Positions 8,146 to 16,840 of a stretch of 63,465 nucleotides of DNA are shown one piece after another. This DNA is from an uncultured Clostridia bacterium. Lineage in GTDB: Bacteria > Bacillota > Clostridia > Oscillospirales > Acutalibacteraceae. Both the position numbers and the translations under genes were made by a program. The stretch spans positions 1-63,465 of the forward strand of contig CANQGK010000016.1 of NCBI GenBank assembly GCA_947623175.1. The letters run 5' to 3'. Below the pieces are notes generated by a model. It searched no databases. It had not been told where the DNA came from and was given only the letters and a program-made list of their open reading frames with translations. How positions within the stretch are numbered: position 1 is the first letter of the stretch; each line of letters begins with the position of its first letter.

Positions 8146-8817
8146 TTATTTCGCGCTGTTTTTCGCGCTGTTTTTCGCGCCGCTTTCCTTTTCTTTAAGC
8201 TCGGCAAGCTCCTTTTCGAGCGCCGTTATGCGCGCTTCGAGAATTTCGGTCTTTTGCTTTACGGGGTCGGGAATATGTATCTGGTCGAGCGCCACCCGCT
8301 TGCCGTCCTGACGGACTACCCGTGCGGGAACGCCTACCACGGTGGAGTTCGGCGGAACCTCCTCGAGCACCACGGCGCCCGCGGCAACTCGCGAATTATC
8401 CCCGATTTTAAAGGGGCCCAGCACCTTGGCGCCGGCGCTTATCATGACGTTGTTACCGACCGTCGGGTGCCTTTTGCCGGTGTCCTTGCCCGTGCCGCCG
8501 AGGGTCACGCCCTGATATATGAGGACGTCGTCGCCTATTTCGGCGGTTTCGCCTATGACGGTGCCCGTGCCGTGGTCTATCACGAGACGCCTGCCTATTT
8601 TGGCGCCGGGATGTATTTCTATACCGGTTTTTCTCGCGGCTCTTTGGGAAACGTAACGCGCCAAAAACATAAGGCCGTGCGTATAGTAAAAATGCGCGCG
8701 GCGGTACATTCTTATCGCCTTAACGCCGGGATAAAGCAAAAAAACCTCCAAAAAACTGCGTGCGGCGGGGTCGCGCTCTCTCACGGCGTTTACATCCTCT
8801 ATAAGTCGTTTAAACAA
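8146..8817 (-). CDS. cysE: Serine O-acetyltransferase
   Basis: 223 residues. Transfers acetyl from acetyl-CoA to L-serine, giving O-acetylserine for cysteine synthesis. The short CysE form common in Firmicutes: a helical N-terminus followed by left-handed beta-helix hexapeptide repeats with the conserved DHGTGTVIGETAEIGDD and QGVTLGGTGKDTGKRHP segments carrying catalytic His residues. The C-terminus is an odd lysine-rich tail ending AKNSAKNSAK, encoded by a 12-nt direct repeat that continues past the stop codon. The next gene downstream is cysS. Confidence 0.95.
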   Translation of the reverse strand: MFKRLIEDVNAVRERDPAARSFLEVFLLYPGVKAIRMYRRAHFYYTHGLMFLARYVSQRAARKTGIEIHPGAKIGRRLVIDHGTGTVIGETAEIGDDVLIYQGVTLGGTGKDTGKRHPTVGNNVMISAGAKVLGPFKIGDNSRVAAGAVVLEEVPPNSTVVGVPARVVRQDGKRVALDQIHIPDPVKQKTEILEARITALEKELAELKEKESGAKNSAKNSAK

Positions 8818-8833
8818 ATCTACACCCCCGGAA

Positions 8834-9415
8834 TTACTTTGACGGATCTATATATTCTTTGGCGGCAAAGAGATAAATTGCCCCCGATATAATACATAAT
8901 ATTGCGGAAGCCCACAAAAGTATGCTTATAATCGCGTTGCAGGCGGTCACAAATACTTCGTTTCCGATACCGAAATCGGATATCAGCGCGTAGGACAGCA
9001 GAGCGAATATGATTCCCGCCATCTGACAGACGGTTTTGCTCTTGCCCCACATGTTCGCGGCTATCACCTTGCCCCCGCTCGATACCGTCACAAGCCTTAT
9101 CGAGGAAATCATAAACTCTCTGAAAAGCACGATAAAGGTAATCCATGTTATCTGCGCGCCTATCCCGAGCTTTATAAAGCCCAAAAAGGCGGCGGTCGTA
9201 AGCATCTTGTCGGCAAGCGGATCGAGAAATTTTCCGAAATCGGTGACGAGGTTGTATTTCCGCGCCATCTTGCCGTCTATAAGATCCGTAAGCGACGCGA
9301 GGGCGAAAAGCAGAAGCGCCACGGTGTAATGATAGGGAAAATCTATCATAAGCGCCGCCATAAAAAAGGGGGTTGCGATAATTCGAGCTATCGTAAGCTT
9401 ATTCGGTGTGTTCAT
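8834..9415 (-). CDS. pgsA: CDP-diacylglycerol-glycerol-3-phosphate 3-phosphatidyltransferase
   Basis: 193 residues from the ATG at 9415, which overlaps the rimO stop as ATGA and starts MNTPNKLTIARI, as the family does; a longer 205-residue frame exists but lies inside rimO. Integral membrane enzyme making phosphatidylglycerol phosphate. The CDP-alcohol phosphotransferase signature is visible as DLIDGKMARKYNLVTDFGKF then LDPLADK, with the expected D-x2-DG-x2-AR-x8-G-x3-D-x3-D spacing. Several hydrophobic helices follow. Confidence 0.95.
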   Translation of the reverse strand: MNTPNKLTIARIIATPFFMAALMIDFPYHYTVALLLFALASLTDLIDGKMARKYNLVTDFGKFLDPLADKMLTTAAFLGFIKLGIGAQITWITFIVLFREFMISSIRLVTVSSGGKVIAANMWGKSKTVCQMAGIIFALLSYALISDFGIGNEVFVTACNAIISILLWASAILCIISGAIYLFAAKEYIDPSK

Positions 9416-10737
9416 TCGTACAATTCTCCCAACAAATCGTAATCGATGCAATCGTTTATTTTTACCTTGACAAAATCGCCGATTTTAAGCCGTTTGGTCG
9501 ACATGAAAAATATTTTGCCGTCGATCTCCGGCGCGTCGGCGGGCGTTCTGCCGAAGTAACACTTAATGTAGTCATCCCAGCCCTCTATAAGTACCTCGGT
9601 GATTTTCCCCGCCTTTGCCGCGTTAAGCTGTGCGGCTATGGTCATCTGGGTCTCCATTATGTTTTCCATGCGGTCGTTCTTTACCTGCTCGTCTATTTGA
9701 TCGGGAAATTCCGCCGCGGCGGTGTCCTCCTCTGCCGAATAGGTAAAACAGCCGAGTCTGTCAAAGCGCGTCTCCTTTACAAACCGCGCCAATTCGGTAA
9801 ATTGATCGTCGGTTTCGCCGGGAAATCCGGTAATAAAGGTGGTTCTCAGCGTAATATCCGGTATTTTCGCCCGTATTTTCGCTATAAGCGCCGAGATACT
9901 TTCGCGGTCGCCCTTGCGGTTCATCCGCTTTAATATTTCCCCGTTTACATGCTGCAGCGGTATATCGAGATACTTTACAAGCTTTTCCTCGCTTGCCAGC
10001 GTCTCCAAAAGCTCGTCGGTAATTTTCTCGGGATAGGTGTAAAGGGTTCTTATCCAGCGTAAGCCCTCTATTTTGCAAAGCTGCCTTAAAAGCTCGGGCA
10101 GCATATATTTTCCGTAAATATCTATGCCGTAGGCGGTGGTGTCCTGCGCCGTGACGATAAGCTCCTTTACGCCCCTTCCCGCCAATTTGCGCGCTTCGTC
10201 TACGCAGTCCTCTATAGTGCGGCTTCGAAATCTGCCGCGAATTTTCGGTATGGCGCAATAGGTGCAGACGTTGTCACAGCCGTCGGCGATCTTGATATAC
10301 GCCGAAAACGGGTACCCGCCCAAAATTCGCTCGCCGCTTAAATTAAGGTCGGTCTTTTCGCCGTAGGAGTTTTCCCGCTTTCCCTCTATCGCGTTTTTGA
10401 CGATTTCGGCGATTTTGCCGTTGGAGCCCAGCCCCACGCAAACGTCGACCTCGGGAATTTCCAGCGTTACGTCGTCCTTGTACCGTTCGGCGAGACAGCC
10501 GGTAACAATAAGCGCTTTGCATTTGCCGCTCTTTTTGTACTGCGCCGCTTCCAAAATATTCTCTATCGCTTCCGCCTTGGCGGACTCGATAAAGGCGCAG
10601 GTGTTGATTATTATCGCGTCGGCTTCCGCTTCCTCGCCGCATATCGTAAGCCCGCCCTTTTCGAGGAGGCTAAGCATCATTTCGGCGTCCACCTGATTTT
10701 TGGGGCATCCGAGAGATACCATACAGACCTTATACAT
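9412..10737 (-). CDS. rimO: Ribosomal protein S12 (Asp) methylthiotransferase
   Basis: 441 residues from ATG 10737 (MYKVCMVSLGCPKNQVD); a TTG two codons upstream is an alternative start. Radical-SAM methylthiotransferase that adds a methylthio group to an Asp of ribosomal protein S12. It has an N-terminal UPF0004 domain with three cluster cysteines (SLGCPKN, INTCAFIESAK, VTGCLAERY), a radical-SAM motif CDNVCTYCAIPKIRGRFRSR and a C-terminal TRAM domain. It is flanked by recX (overlap) and pgsA (ATGA overlap). Confidence 0.95.
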   Translation of the reverse strand: MYKVCMVSLGCPKNQVDAEMMLSLLEKGGLTICGEEAEADAIIINTCAFIESAKAEAIENILEAAQYKKSGKCKALIVTGCLAERYKDDVTLEIPEVDVCVGLGSNGKIAEIVKNAIEGKRENSYGEKTDLNLSGERILGGYPFSAYIKIADGCDNVCTYCAIPKIRGRFRSRTIEDCVDEARKLAGRGVKELIVTAQDTTAYGIDIYGKYMLPELLRQLCKIEGLRWIRTLYTYPEKITDELLETLASEEKLVKYLDIPLQHVNGEILKRMNRKGDRESISALIAKIRAKIPDITLRTTFITGFPGETDDQFTELARFVKETRFDRLGCFTYSAEEDTAAAEFPDQIDEQVKNDRMENIMETQMTIAAQLNAAKAGKITEVLIEGWDDYIKCYFGRTPADAPEIDGKIFFMSTKRLKIGDFVKVKINDCIDYDLLGELYE

Positions 10738-10739
10738 TC

Positions 10740-11366
10740 TCAATATTCCTCGCTGTATTCAAGTTCTTCTTTGTATTTTTTAAGCGCGGCGGAAACGTCG
10801 CCGTAGGAAAAGCCCTTTCGCACAAGCGCCGCGTAAACCCGCTTAAAGCCGTCCTCCGTGGCTAATTTTTCGGCGTATTTCCGCTCGATAAGCGCCGCTA
10901 TCCGCTCTTTCTCGTCCGGTTCGTACAAATCGAGCACCTCGCGCGCCATGTCGTAGGGTACACCCTTTTCGGTCAGTTTGTAAAGGGTCTCCCTGCGCGA
11001 GAGGTTATTTTCGATGCACCGCTCGCAAAAGCGCTCGGCAAAACGCCGGTCGCAAACAACTTCAAGCTCCGTAAGCCTCGCTATCGCCGCGGCGGAGGCT
11101 TTTTCGCCGAAGCCCGCCCGCAAAAGCTTAAGATACAAAGCTTTCGAGGTGTAATCGTTTCGGTCAAGGTACCACAGCGCGCGGGATTTCGCCCGCGTAT
11201 AATCCGACTCGTACCGAAGCTCGGCTATCGCTTCGTCGTCAAGCTCCAGCCCTTGCGTTATCGCCTTATCGGCGCAAAGGTCGGCGTCTATAAGAAGCTC
11301 TCCGCCGTCCTCGAAGGTCACTTTGCAAAGGTGCTTTTTATCCCTTTTTACCTCGGCTACCCTCAT
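10740..11366 (-). CDS. recX: RecX regulator of RecA
   Basis: 208 residues. RecX binds RecA filaments and modulates strand exchange. The protein has the expected three-helix repeats, with the SRALWYLDRNDYTSKALYLKL segment and the R-C-R-R-FAERFCERC region typical of the family. Its start overlaps the recA stop (TAATG), a classical recA-recX arrangement, and its stop overlaps the region of the rimO start. It is somewhat longer than proteobacterial RecX, as is normal in Firmicutes. Confidence 0.92.
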   Translation of the reverse strand: MRVAEVKRDKKHLCKVTFEDGGELLIDADLCADKAITQGLELDDEAIAELRYESDYTRAKSRALWYLDRNDYTSKALYLKLLRAGFGEKASAAAIARLTELEVVCDRRFAERFCERCIENNLSRRETLYKLTEKGVPYDMAREVLDLYEPDEKERIAALIERKYAEKLATEDGFKRVYAALVRKGFSYGDVSAALKKYKEELEYSEEY

Positions 11367-12511
11367 TATTCGTCAACCGCTATGTCGATATCGACGCTCT
11401 TGCGCGGCATGTCGGCGGGATCCTCCGGCATAATTTCGACCTCGTCGTCGGCGCTTGCGACAGCCGCCGCGGCTTCCTCGGGGGCGTCGTATACCGCCAT
11501 GATCTTATCCTCGATTTCCTTTGCCAATTCGGGATTGTCCTCAAAAAGCTTCTTTACGTTGTCTCTGCCCTGACCGAGGCGGGTCTCGCCGTAGTAGAAC
11601 CAGGCGCCCGATTTTTTGATCACGCCGAGATCCACGCCGACGTCGATTATTTCGCCTATGTGGGAAATGCCCGTGCCGTACATGATGTCAAATTCGGCGG
11701 TTTTAAAGGGGGGAGCCACCTTGTTTTTGACGATTTTGGCTCTCGTGTGGGTGCCTATAAGCTCGCTACCGTCCTTGATAGGCTCGCCCTTGCGCACGTC
11801 AATTCGCACCGTCGCGTAAAATTTCAAAGCGCGGCCGCCGGTGGTGGTTTCGGGGTTGCCGTACATAACGCCGATCTTTTCGCGAAGCTGGTTGATAAAT
11901 ATCGCGGCGCAGTTGGTTTTGGAGAGCGCGCCGGTAAGCTTCCTCAGCGCCTGGGACATAAGCCGCGCCAGCTGACCTACGTGGCTGTCGCCCATTTCGC
12001 CGTCGATTTCGGCCTTGGTCACGAGCGCCGCCACCGAGTCTATTACTATAATATCTATGGCTCCCGAGCGCACGAGCGCTTCGGCGATTTCCAAAGCCTG
12101 TTCGCCCGAATCGGGCTGAGATACCAACAGACTGTCGATATCCACGCCGAGCTGACGGGCGTATACGGGATCGAGGGCATGCTCCACGTCGATAAACGCG
12201 GCGGTGCCGCCCGCCTTTTGCGCTTCGGCGACGCAGTGCAGAGCTACCGTAGTTTTACCCGAGGATTCGGGGCCGAATATCTCGACTATCCTGCCCTTGG
12301 GTATGCCGCCTATGCCGAGCGCTATATCCAAAGTAAGTGAGCCTGTGCGTATATGCTCTACGTTCATGGCGTTGTTTTCGCCCAAACGCATAACCGCGCC
12401 CTTGCCGAATTTCCTTTCTATTTGATCCATGGCGGTTTTAAGCGCCTTTTGCTTTTCCTCTTCCTCCACTATTTTTACAGGGGTTTTAACGTCTTGTGCC
12501 TTTGATGCCAT
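11366..12511 (-). CDS. recA: Recombinase RecA
   Basis: 381 residues. DNA-dependent ATPase for homologous recombination and SOS induction. The Walker A motif GPESSGKTT lies at residues 80-88, with the DNA-binding-loop and core regions ([39 protein letters not shown]) intact. The C-terminus is extended and acidic (about residues 345-381), longer than in E. coli. There is no intein or break. It lies between prmC and recX in the same operon; no obvious LexA box was seen immediately upstream, as transcription likely comes from farther upstream. Confidence 0.99.
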   Translation of the reverse strand: MASKAQDVKTPVKIVEEEEKQKALKTAMDQIERKFGKGAVMRLGENNAMNVEHIRTGSLTLDIALGIGGIPKGRIVEIFGPESSGKTTVALHCVAEAQKAGGTAAFIDVEHALDPVYARQLGVDIDSLLVSQPDSGEQALEIAEALVRSGAIDIIVIDSVAALVTKAEIDGEMGDSHVGQLARLMSQALRKLTGALSKTNCAAIFINQLREKIGVMYGNPETTTGGRALKFYATVRIDVRKGEPIKDGSELIGTHTRAKIVKNKVAPPFKTAEFDIMYGTGISHIGEIIDVGVDLGVIKKSGAWFYYGETRLGQGRDNVKKLFEDNPELAKEIEDKIMAVYDAPEEAAAAVASADDEVEIMPEDPADMPRKSVDIDIAVDE

Positions 12512-12522
12512 TTTTTGCCCTC

Positions 12523-13365
12523 CTATTTTATCGCGTAAACCACGCGTTCTATGTTATTGAGATCTTTTTTGACGCCCGTATCCTTAAATCCCGCCGCTTT
12601 AAGTAAGTCGGATATTTGCCCGTATCGGTTTATGCCGACTTCGAACGCCATCATGCCGCCCACTTTCAGCGAGCTTTTGTAATTTTTTATGATGGCTTTG
12701 TAAAATTCCATCCCGCCGTCGCCCGCCAAAAGGGCGCTTTCGGGCTCAAATTCGGTCTCGGGGGAGACCGTTTTCATCTCGTCCGGCGAAATATAGGGCG
12801 GATTGCTGACTATAAGGTCGTATTCGTTATTCTTTGCCGCGGCGGACTCGAAAATATCGCCCTTTATAAGCTCTGCGTTTTTACAGTAGTTTCGCTTTAG
12901 GTTCTTATCGGCAAAGCTTAACGCTTCGTCGTACTTTTCGACGAGGGTAACGCGGCCGTCCTCCCGCTCCTTTGCAAGGGTTATGCCTATACAGCCGCTC
13001 CCGGCGCAGAGGTCGAGCGCCCTCGGATTTTCCTTATCCTTTAGATATTCGAGCGCCGTCTCCGCCAAAATCTCGGTGTCCGCCCTCGGGATCAAGACGC
13101 CGGGGCCTACGTAAAAGCTTCTTCCGTAAAACTCCCACTCGCCGAAAATATACTGCAGAGGATAGCGTATTTCCCGCTGACGGAGTATGGCGGTAAGGTT
13201 GTTTTGCTGAAATTCACTAAGGCTTTTGTTATAATCCGTAAGTATCTGCGCTGAAGTAAGCCCCGTCACATGCTTTATTATCTGCTTCGCCTCAAAAACG
13301 TAATCCTCTATGCCGGCGGCTTTGAGCTGTTTTTTGGCGCCGTTATAGGCTTCAAATATCGTCAT
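12523..13365 (-). CDS. prmC: Peptide chain release factor N5-glutamine methyltransferase
   Basis: 280 residues. Methylates the GGQ glutamine of release factors RF1 and RF2. An N-terminal helical domain binds the factor. The SAM-binding [15 protein letters not shown] loop and catalytic SNPPYIS motif are present, with the family's IPRADTE segment upstream. The start overlaps the end of the DUF1385 gene by 4 bp; this DUF1385-prmC pair is commonly found together in Firmicutes. Confidence 0.95.
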   Translation of the reverse strand: MTIFEAYNGAKKQLKAAGIEDYVFEAKQIIKHVTGLTSAQILTDYNKSLSEFQQNNLTAILRQREIRYPLQYIFGEWEFYGRSFYVGPGVLIPRADTEILAETALEYLKDKENPRALDLCAGSGCIGITLAKEREDGRVTLVEKYDEALSFADKNLKRNYCKNAELIKGDIFESAAAKNNEYDLIVSNPPYISPDEMKTVSPETEFEPESALLAGDGGMEFYKAIIKNYKSSLKVGGMMAFEVGINRYGQISDLLKAAGFKDTGVKKDLNNIERVVYAIK

Positions 13366-14531
13366 ACGCCTTCACCGCCGCCGTTTTCGGCTTCTTCGTT
13401 TTCGCGGTTTTCGGCTTGCTCGGCGTTTTCGGCTTGCTCGCGCAATTTCACGTCTACCGTGCGGTCGACGTCGGGTTCTGCCGGCTCGCAGGCGCGCAGG
13501 GCGGCTATGGCAATTTCTATCATGCCGTCGTCCGGCTCCTTGGTGCTTATTCTCTGCATCCATAAGCCCGGAGCGGAAACTATGCGGGTTACGACGTTAT
13601 CGTACTTACCGCAGAGCTTGAGTATTTCATATCCCACGCCGCAGATTATCGGGATAAGCAGCAGCTTTACCGCCACCCACAAAAGGCGAACGTTGTAAAC
13701 GCTCGGGAAAATCATCTGCACCACCGTCGCGAATACGATGCTCACGAGTATCATGAGTATCATAAAGGAGGTGCCGCAGCGGGGGTGAAACCGCTTTTGC
13801 TTTCTTACGTTTTCTACGTTCAGCTCCAAGCCCTTTTCGTAGCAGAAAATGGTCTTATGCTCGGCGCCGTGGTACATAAACACCCGCTTTATATCCTTCA
13901 TAAGCGAGACGAGGAACATATATCCCACAAAAATCACCAGCTTTAAAAGCTGTTCTATGCTCGAGCGCAAAAGGGCGTTTTTTATTTTGATTTTAAATAC
14001 CCACTCGACGCCGCTTACAAAAAGGCGGGGCAGATACATAAAAAGCGCTATCGCCAACACGACGCCCAAGACCGCGCCTATTATCATGACGGTATTTAAA
14101 AGGGCGTTCGGCTTTTTGTCGTCCTCTTTATTTTCGGTTGCTTTTTCATCTTCTTTTTCGTTTTCGGCGTCGGTTCCGCTTTTGTCGGCGGTCTTTTCCT
14201 CTTCCTCAAGGTCGGCAAAGCCGGACTTTTCGGCGGAGAGCATCATCGCCTTGTAGCCCTGAACCATCGACTCGACGAAGCCTACAACGCCGCGTATTAC
14301 CGGTATGTCCAATATTTTGTATTTGTCACGCAGGCTCTGTCCGTTTAATTGAATTACGTCTATCCCGCCGTCGGGCAGGCGCACCGCCAGCGCCGATTTT
14401 TCGGTGCTTTTCATCATAATTCCCTCTATCAGCGCCTGACCGCCTATAGTGGTATATTTTGATTTGGTCTTTGCTTTATCCTTTGCTTTAGCCTTTACTT
14501 TAGCTTTTGTTTCAGCCTTTGCTTTAGCCAT
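13362..14531 (-). CDS. DUF1385 (YqhQ-like) membrane protein
   Basis: 389 residues, function unknown. A lysine/alanine-rich repetitive head (residues 1-25, AKAKAETKAKVKAKAKDKAK) precedes the conserved YTTIGGQALIEGIMMKS opening of DUF1385. A charged Glu/Asp/Lys linker (about 95-140) is followed by membrane helices, including one at about 148-170, and the FHPRCGTSFM motif in the second half. The C-terminus is Glu/Ala/Asn-rich. The head and tail are low-complexity additions to a conserved core. The gene overlaps both neighbours (8 bp with the kinase gene, 4 bp with prmC). Confidence 0.9.
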   Translation of the reverse strand: MAKAKAETKAKVKAKAKDKAKTKSKYTTIGGQALIEGIMMKSTEKSALAVRLPDGGIDVIQLNGQSLRDKYKILDIPVIRGVVGFVESMVQGYKAMMLSAEKSGFADLEEEEKTADKSGTDAENEKEDEKATENKEDDKKPNALLNTVMIIGAVLGVVLAIALFMYLPRLFVSGVEWVFKIKIKNALLRSSIEQLLKLVIFVGYMFLVSLMKDIKRVFMYHGAEHKTIFCYEKGLELNVENVRKQKRFHPRCGTSFMILMILVSIVFATVVQMIFPSVYNVRLLWVAVKLLLIPIICGVGYEILKLCGKYDNVVTRIVSAPGLWMQRISTKEPDDGMIEIAIAALRACEPAEPDVDRTVDVKLREQAENAEQAENRENEEAENGGGEGV

Positions 14532-16077
14532 TTTGCGACTCCTTTAATTCGTTGATTATATTATCCGCCGTAAGGTTCTGCTTTTTCTCCTCCTCGGAGA
14601 TTTTTTCCGCCATCTCCATAGGCTCAAGCTCGCCCTTTTCGGGGCTTTCCTCCGCCTTTTCGGACTGCGGCTCCTCGGGCTCGTAAAGCGGCAGAACTAT
14701 CGTGACCGTAGTGCCGACGCCCTCGGTGCTTTCCACAAACAAAAGCCCGTCGTGCTGTTTTATAATTTCGTCCGCCACGGCAAGCCCTATTCCCGAGCCT
14801 CTGACCGAGTTTGACGCTTTATAAAACTTCTCCTTTATCCGGTCGATATCCTGACTCGGAATGCCCAGCCCCGTATCGGTAACCGAAATTCGCACACAGC
14901 CCTCCTCGCGAAGCTGGCTTACGAGCACCTGACCGCCGCTCGCGGTATACTTCACGGCATTGTCTATAATATTTATAAATACCTGCTTTAAGCGGTTGGT
15001 ATCGCCTATGATCTCGAGATCCTCGCGCGGCTTTGTAAAAATAAGCTCTATGCCCTGATTTTTGCAAAGCTCCATATACATGTCCACCGACTCCGCCAAA
15101 ATCCTCGTAAGGTTGAGCGGCTTTGTCTCCACGCTCATTTTGCCGTTTTCCATTCGCGAAAAATCCAACAGCTCCTCGACAAGGCCCGACAGTCTGTCCG
15201 CCTCGGAGAGCACCACGTCAAGCCCGCGGCTCACAAGCTCCTCGTCGGTTCCGAGCGACATCTTCGCCGTCTCGCCCCAGCCGCGTATCGCGGTAAGCGG
15301 AGTGCGAAGCTCATGAGATACCGAAGAAATAAAGTCGTTTTTCAAATTTTCGGCATGACTTAACTCCGACGCCATATAATTTATGGTATCGCAAAGCTCG
15401 CCTATTTCGTCGTTTTTGTTGATATTTATCCGCGATTCGAAATCGCCCATGGCGATTTTTCGCGCCATGTTGCTTACGTCGCGTATCGGCTGTACTATCG
15501 ATTTTATGAAAAATATGCCCGAAAAGCCGAAAAACGCCAGCACCGCGATCGCGACTAAGGTCATAAGCAGGGAAAATTCGGCAACGTTTTTATCCGCCGC
15601 CTGCATCGAGGTTATCCAGCGGTAGGCGCCGAGCTCCTTGCCGCCGTTTCCGTAAATCATGGTGGTTCCCGCCATGATCCGCTCCCCGTCGGCGGTCCTG
15701 CTCTTTTGCACTACGGTCTGCTTGGTCTCTTTCGCCTTGTAATAATCGGGCATCGGGTCGGCGACGGTGTGAAATCCCGTGGTCGAAACCACCAAATTCC
15801 CCGTGCTGTCGAGCACCTGCACCTCTATCTTGTTCTTGTACTTAAATTCGGCGGCTATGCTTATGGCGGAATCGCCGAAGGTCGCCTTATTCGCCCCCGA
15901 AAGGGAGGTAAATTCGTAAGCGTAATCGCTCGCCAGCACTTCTATACGCTCGCTGTTTATCGAGCTGAAAAGGAGAGCGAAGGCTATAGTCGCGGCGCAG
16001 ACAACTACGGCTACCACCAAAAAGATGTTGATAAACCATCTCACCGCTATGCTTTTGAATTTAATTTCAAGCTGCAC
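14524..16077 (-). CDS. Membrane sensor histidine kinase (HAMP/HisKA/HATPase)
   Basis: 517 residues. TM1 at about 13-37, an extracytoplasmic sensing region of about 130 residues (PAS/Cache-like in size), TM2 about 168-191, HAMP 192-245, dimerisation helix with phospho-acceptor His255 in SSVSHELRTPL, then a HATPase domain with NIIDNAVKY, DTGLGIP and GSGIGLAVA boxes. A Glu-rich tail of about 55 residues follows. It is co-transcribed with the response regulator upstream, 50 bp away. It resembles PhoR/WalK/ResE-type kinases; the signal is unknown. Confidence 0.93.
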   Translation of the reverse strand: MQLEIKFKSIAVRWFINIFLVVAVVVCAATIAFALLFSSINSERIEVLASDYAYEFTSLSGANKATFGDSAISIAAEFKYKNKIEVQVLDSTGNLVVSTTGFHTVADPMPDYYKAKETKQTVVQKSRTADGERIMAGTTMIYGNGGKELGAYRWITSMQAADKNVAEFSLLMTLVAIAVLAFFGFSGIFFIKSIVQPIRDVSNMARKIAMGDFESRININKNDEIGELCDTINYMASELSHAENLKNDFISSVSHELRTPLTAIRGWGETAKMSLGTDEELVSRGLDVVLSEADRLSGLVEELLDFSRMENGKMSVETKPLNLTRILAESVDMYMELCKNQGIELIFTKPREDLEIIGDTNRLKQVFINIIDNAVKYTASGGQVLVSQLREEGCVRISVTDTGLGIPSQDIDRIKEKFYKASNSVRGSGIGLAVADEIIKQHDGLLFVESTEGVGTTVTIVLPLYEPEEPQSEKAEESPEKGELEPMEMAEKISEEEKKQNLTADNIINELKESQNG

Positions 16078-16127
16078 TCGTTCTCCCTCCCTCTTACGCT
16101 TTTATTTTAATTTTTTTGCCCTTTTTC

Positions 16128-16835
16128 CTATCTCGTATTCCACTTATAGCCCATACCCCACACGGTTATGAGCCGCTTCGGCTTTGAGGGGTCGTCCTCG
16201 ATCTTTTTGCGAAGCCTGCGTATGTTTACGTCCACGATCTTTTCCTCGCCGAAGTAATTGCTTCCCCACACCTTGGTCAAAATGTCGGTGCGGTCGAGGG
16301 CGACGTCGGGATTGTTGAAAAAATACTCTATCATCTGAAACTCCACTTGCGTAAGCGGTATGTTCTCGGAGTATTTGAGCAGGGTGCGCTTTCGAAGATT
16401 AAGGGTAAACTCGCCGAGGGTAATATCGTCCGTGGTTTTCGCCGCCGCGATCTTCTGACTTTGCATTTCCACCCGACGGTAGAGCGAATCAACCCTCGCC
16501 AAAAGCTCGGTGGGGCTGAAAGGCTTGGTTATATAATCGTCTGCGCCTATCATAAGGCCGCTTATTTTATCCATTTCCTGCGTGCGGGCGGTAAGCATTA
16601 TTATACCCAGCGTTTCACTGCGGCGGCGCAGCTCCTTACAGAGGGCAAAGCCGTCCATTCCCGGCATCGAAATATCGAGCAAAGCAATATCAAAGCTTTT
16701 GCCGTAATTGTCGTAAATGTCGAGCGCTTCCTCGCCCGAACCCGCCTCGGTAACGCTGTAGCCGACGCGCTTCAGGTTGATGGCTTCAAATTCGCGTATC
16801 GCCGCCTCGTCCTCCACAATAAGAATACTTTTCAC
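16128..16835 (-). CDS. OmpR/PhoB-family response regulator
   Basis: 235 residues from the GTG at 16835, which sits 8 nt after AGGAG; longer in-frame starts lie inside the upstream lipoprotein gene. The receiver domain has the acidic pair E8-D9, phospho-acceptor D54 (LLDISMPGMDG) and conserved Lys in ITKPFSPTELLAR. The C-terminal winged helix (GEFTLNLRKRTL through INIRRLRKKIEDDPSKPKRL-like region ending GMGYKWNTR) binds DNA. Its start lies 5 nt after the lipoprotein stop, so lipoprotein, regulator and kinase form one unit. Confidence 0.94.
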   Translation of the reverse strand: MKSILIVEDEAAIREFEAINLKRVGYSVTEAGSGEEALDIYDNYGKSFDIALLDISMPGMDGFALCKELRRRSETLGIIMLTARTQEMDKISGLMIGADDYITKPFSPTELLARVDSLYRRVEMQSQKIAAAKTTDDITLGEFTLNLRKRTLLKYSENIPLTQVEFQMIEYFFNNPDVALDRTDILTKVWGSNYFGEEKIVDVNIRRLRKKIEDDPSKPKRLITVWGMGYKWNTR

Positions 16836-16840
16836 TGCCT

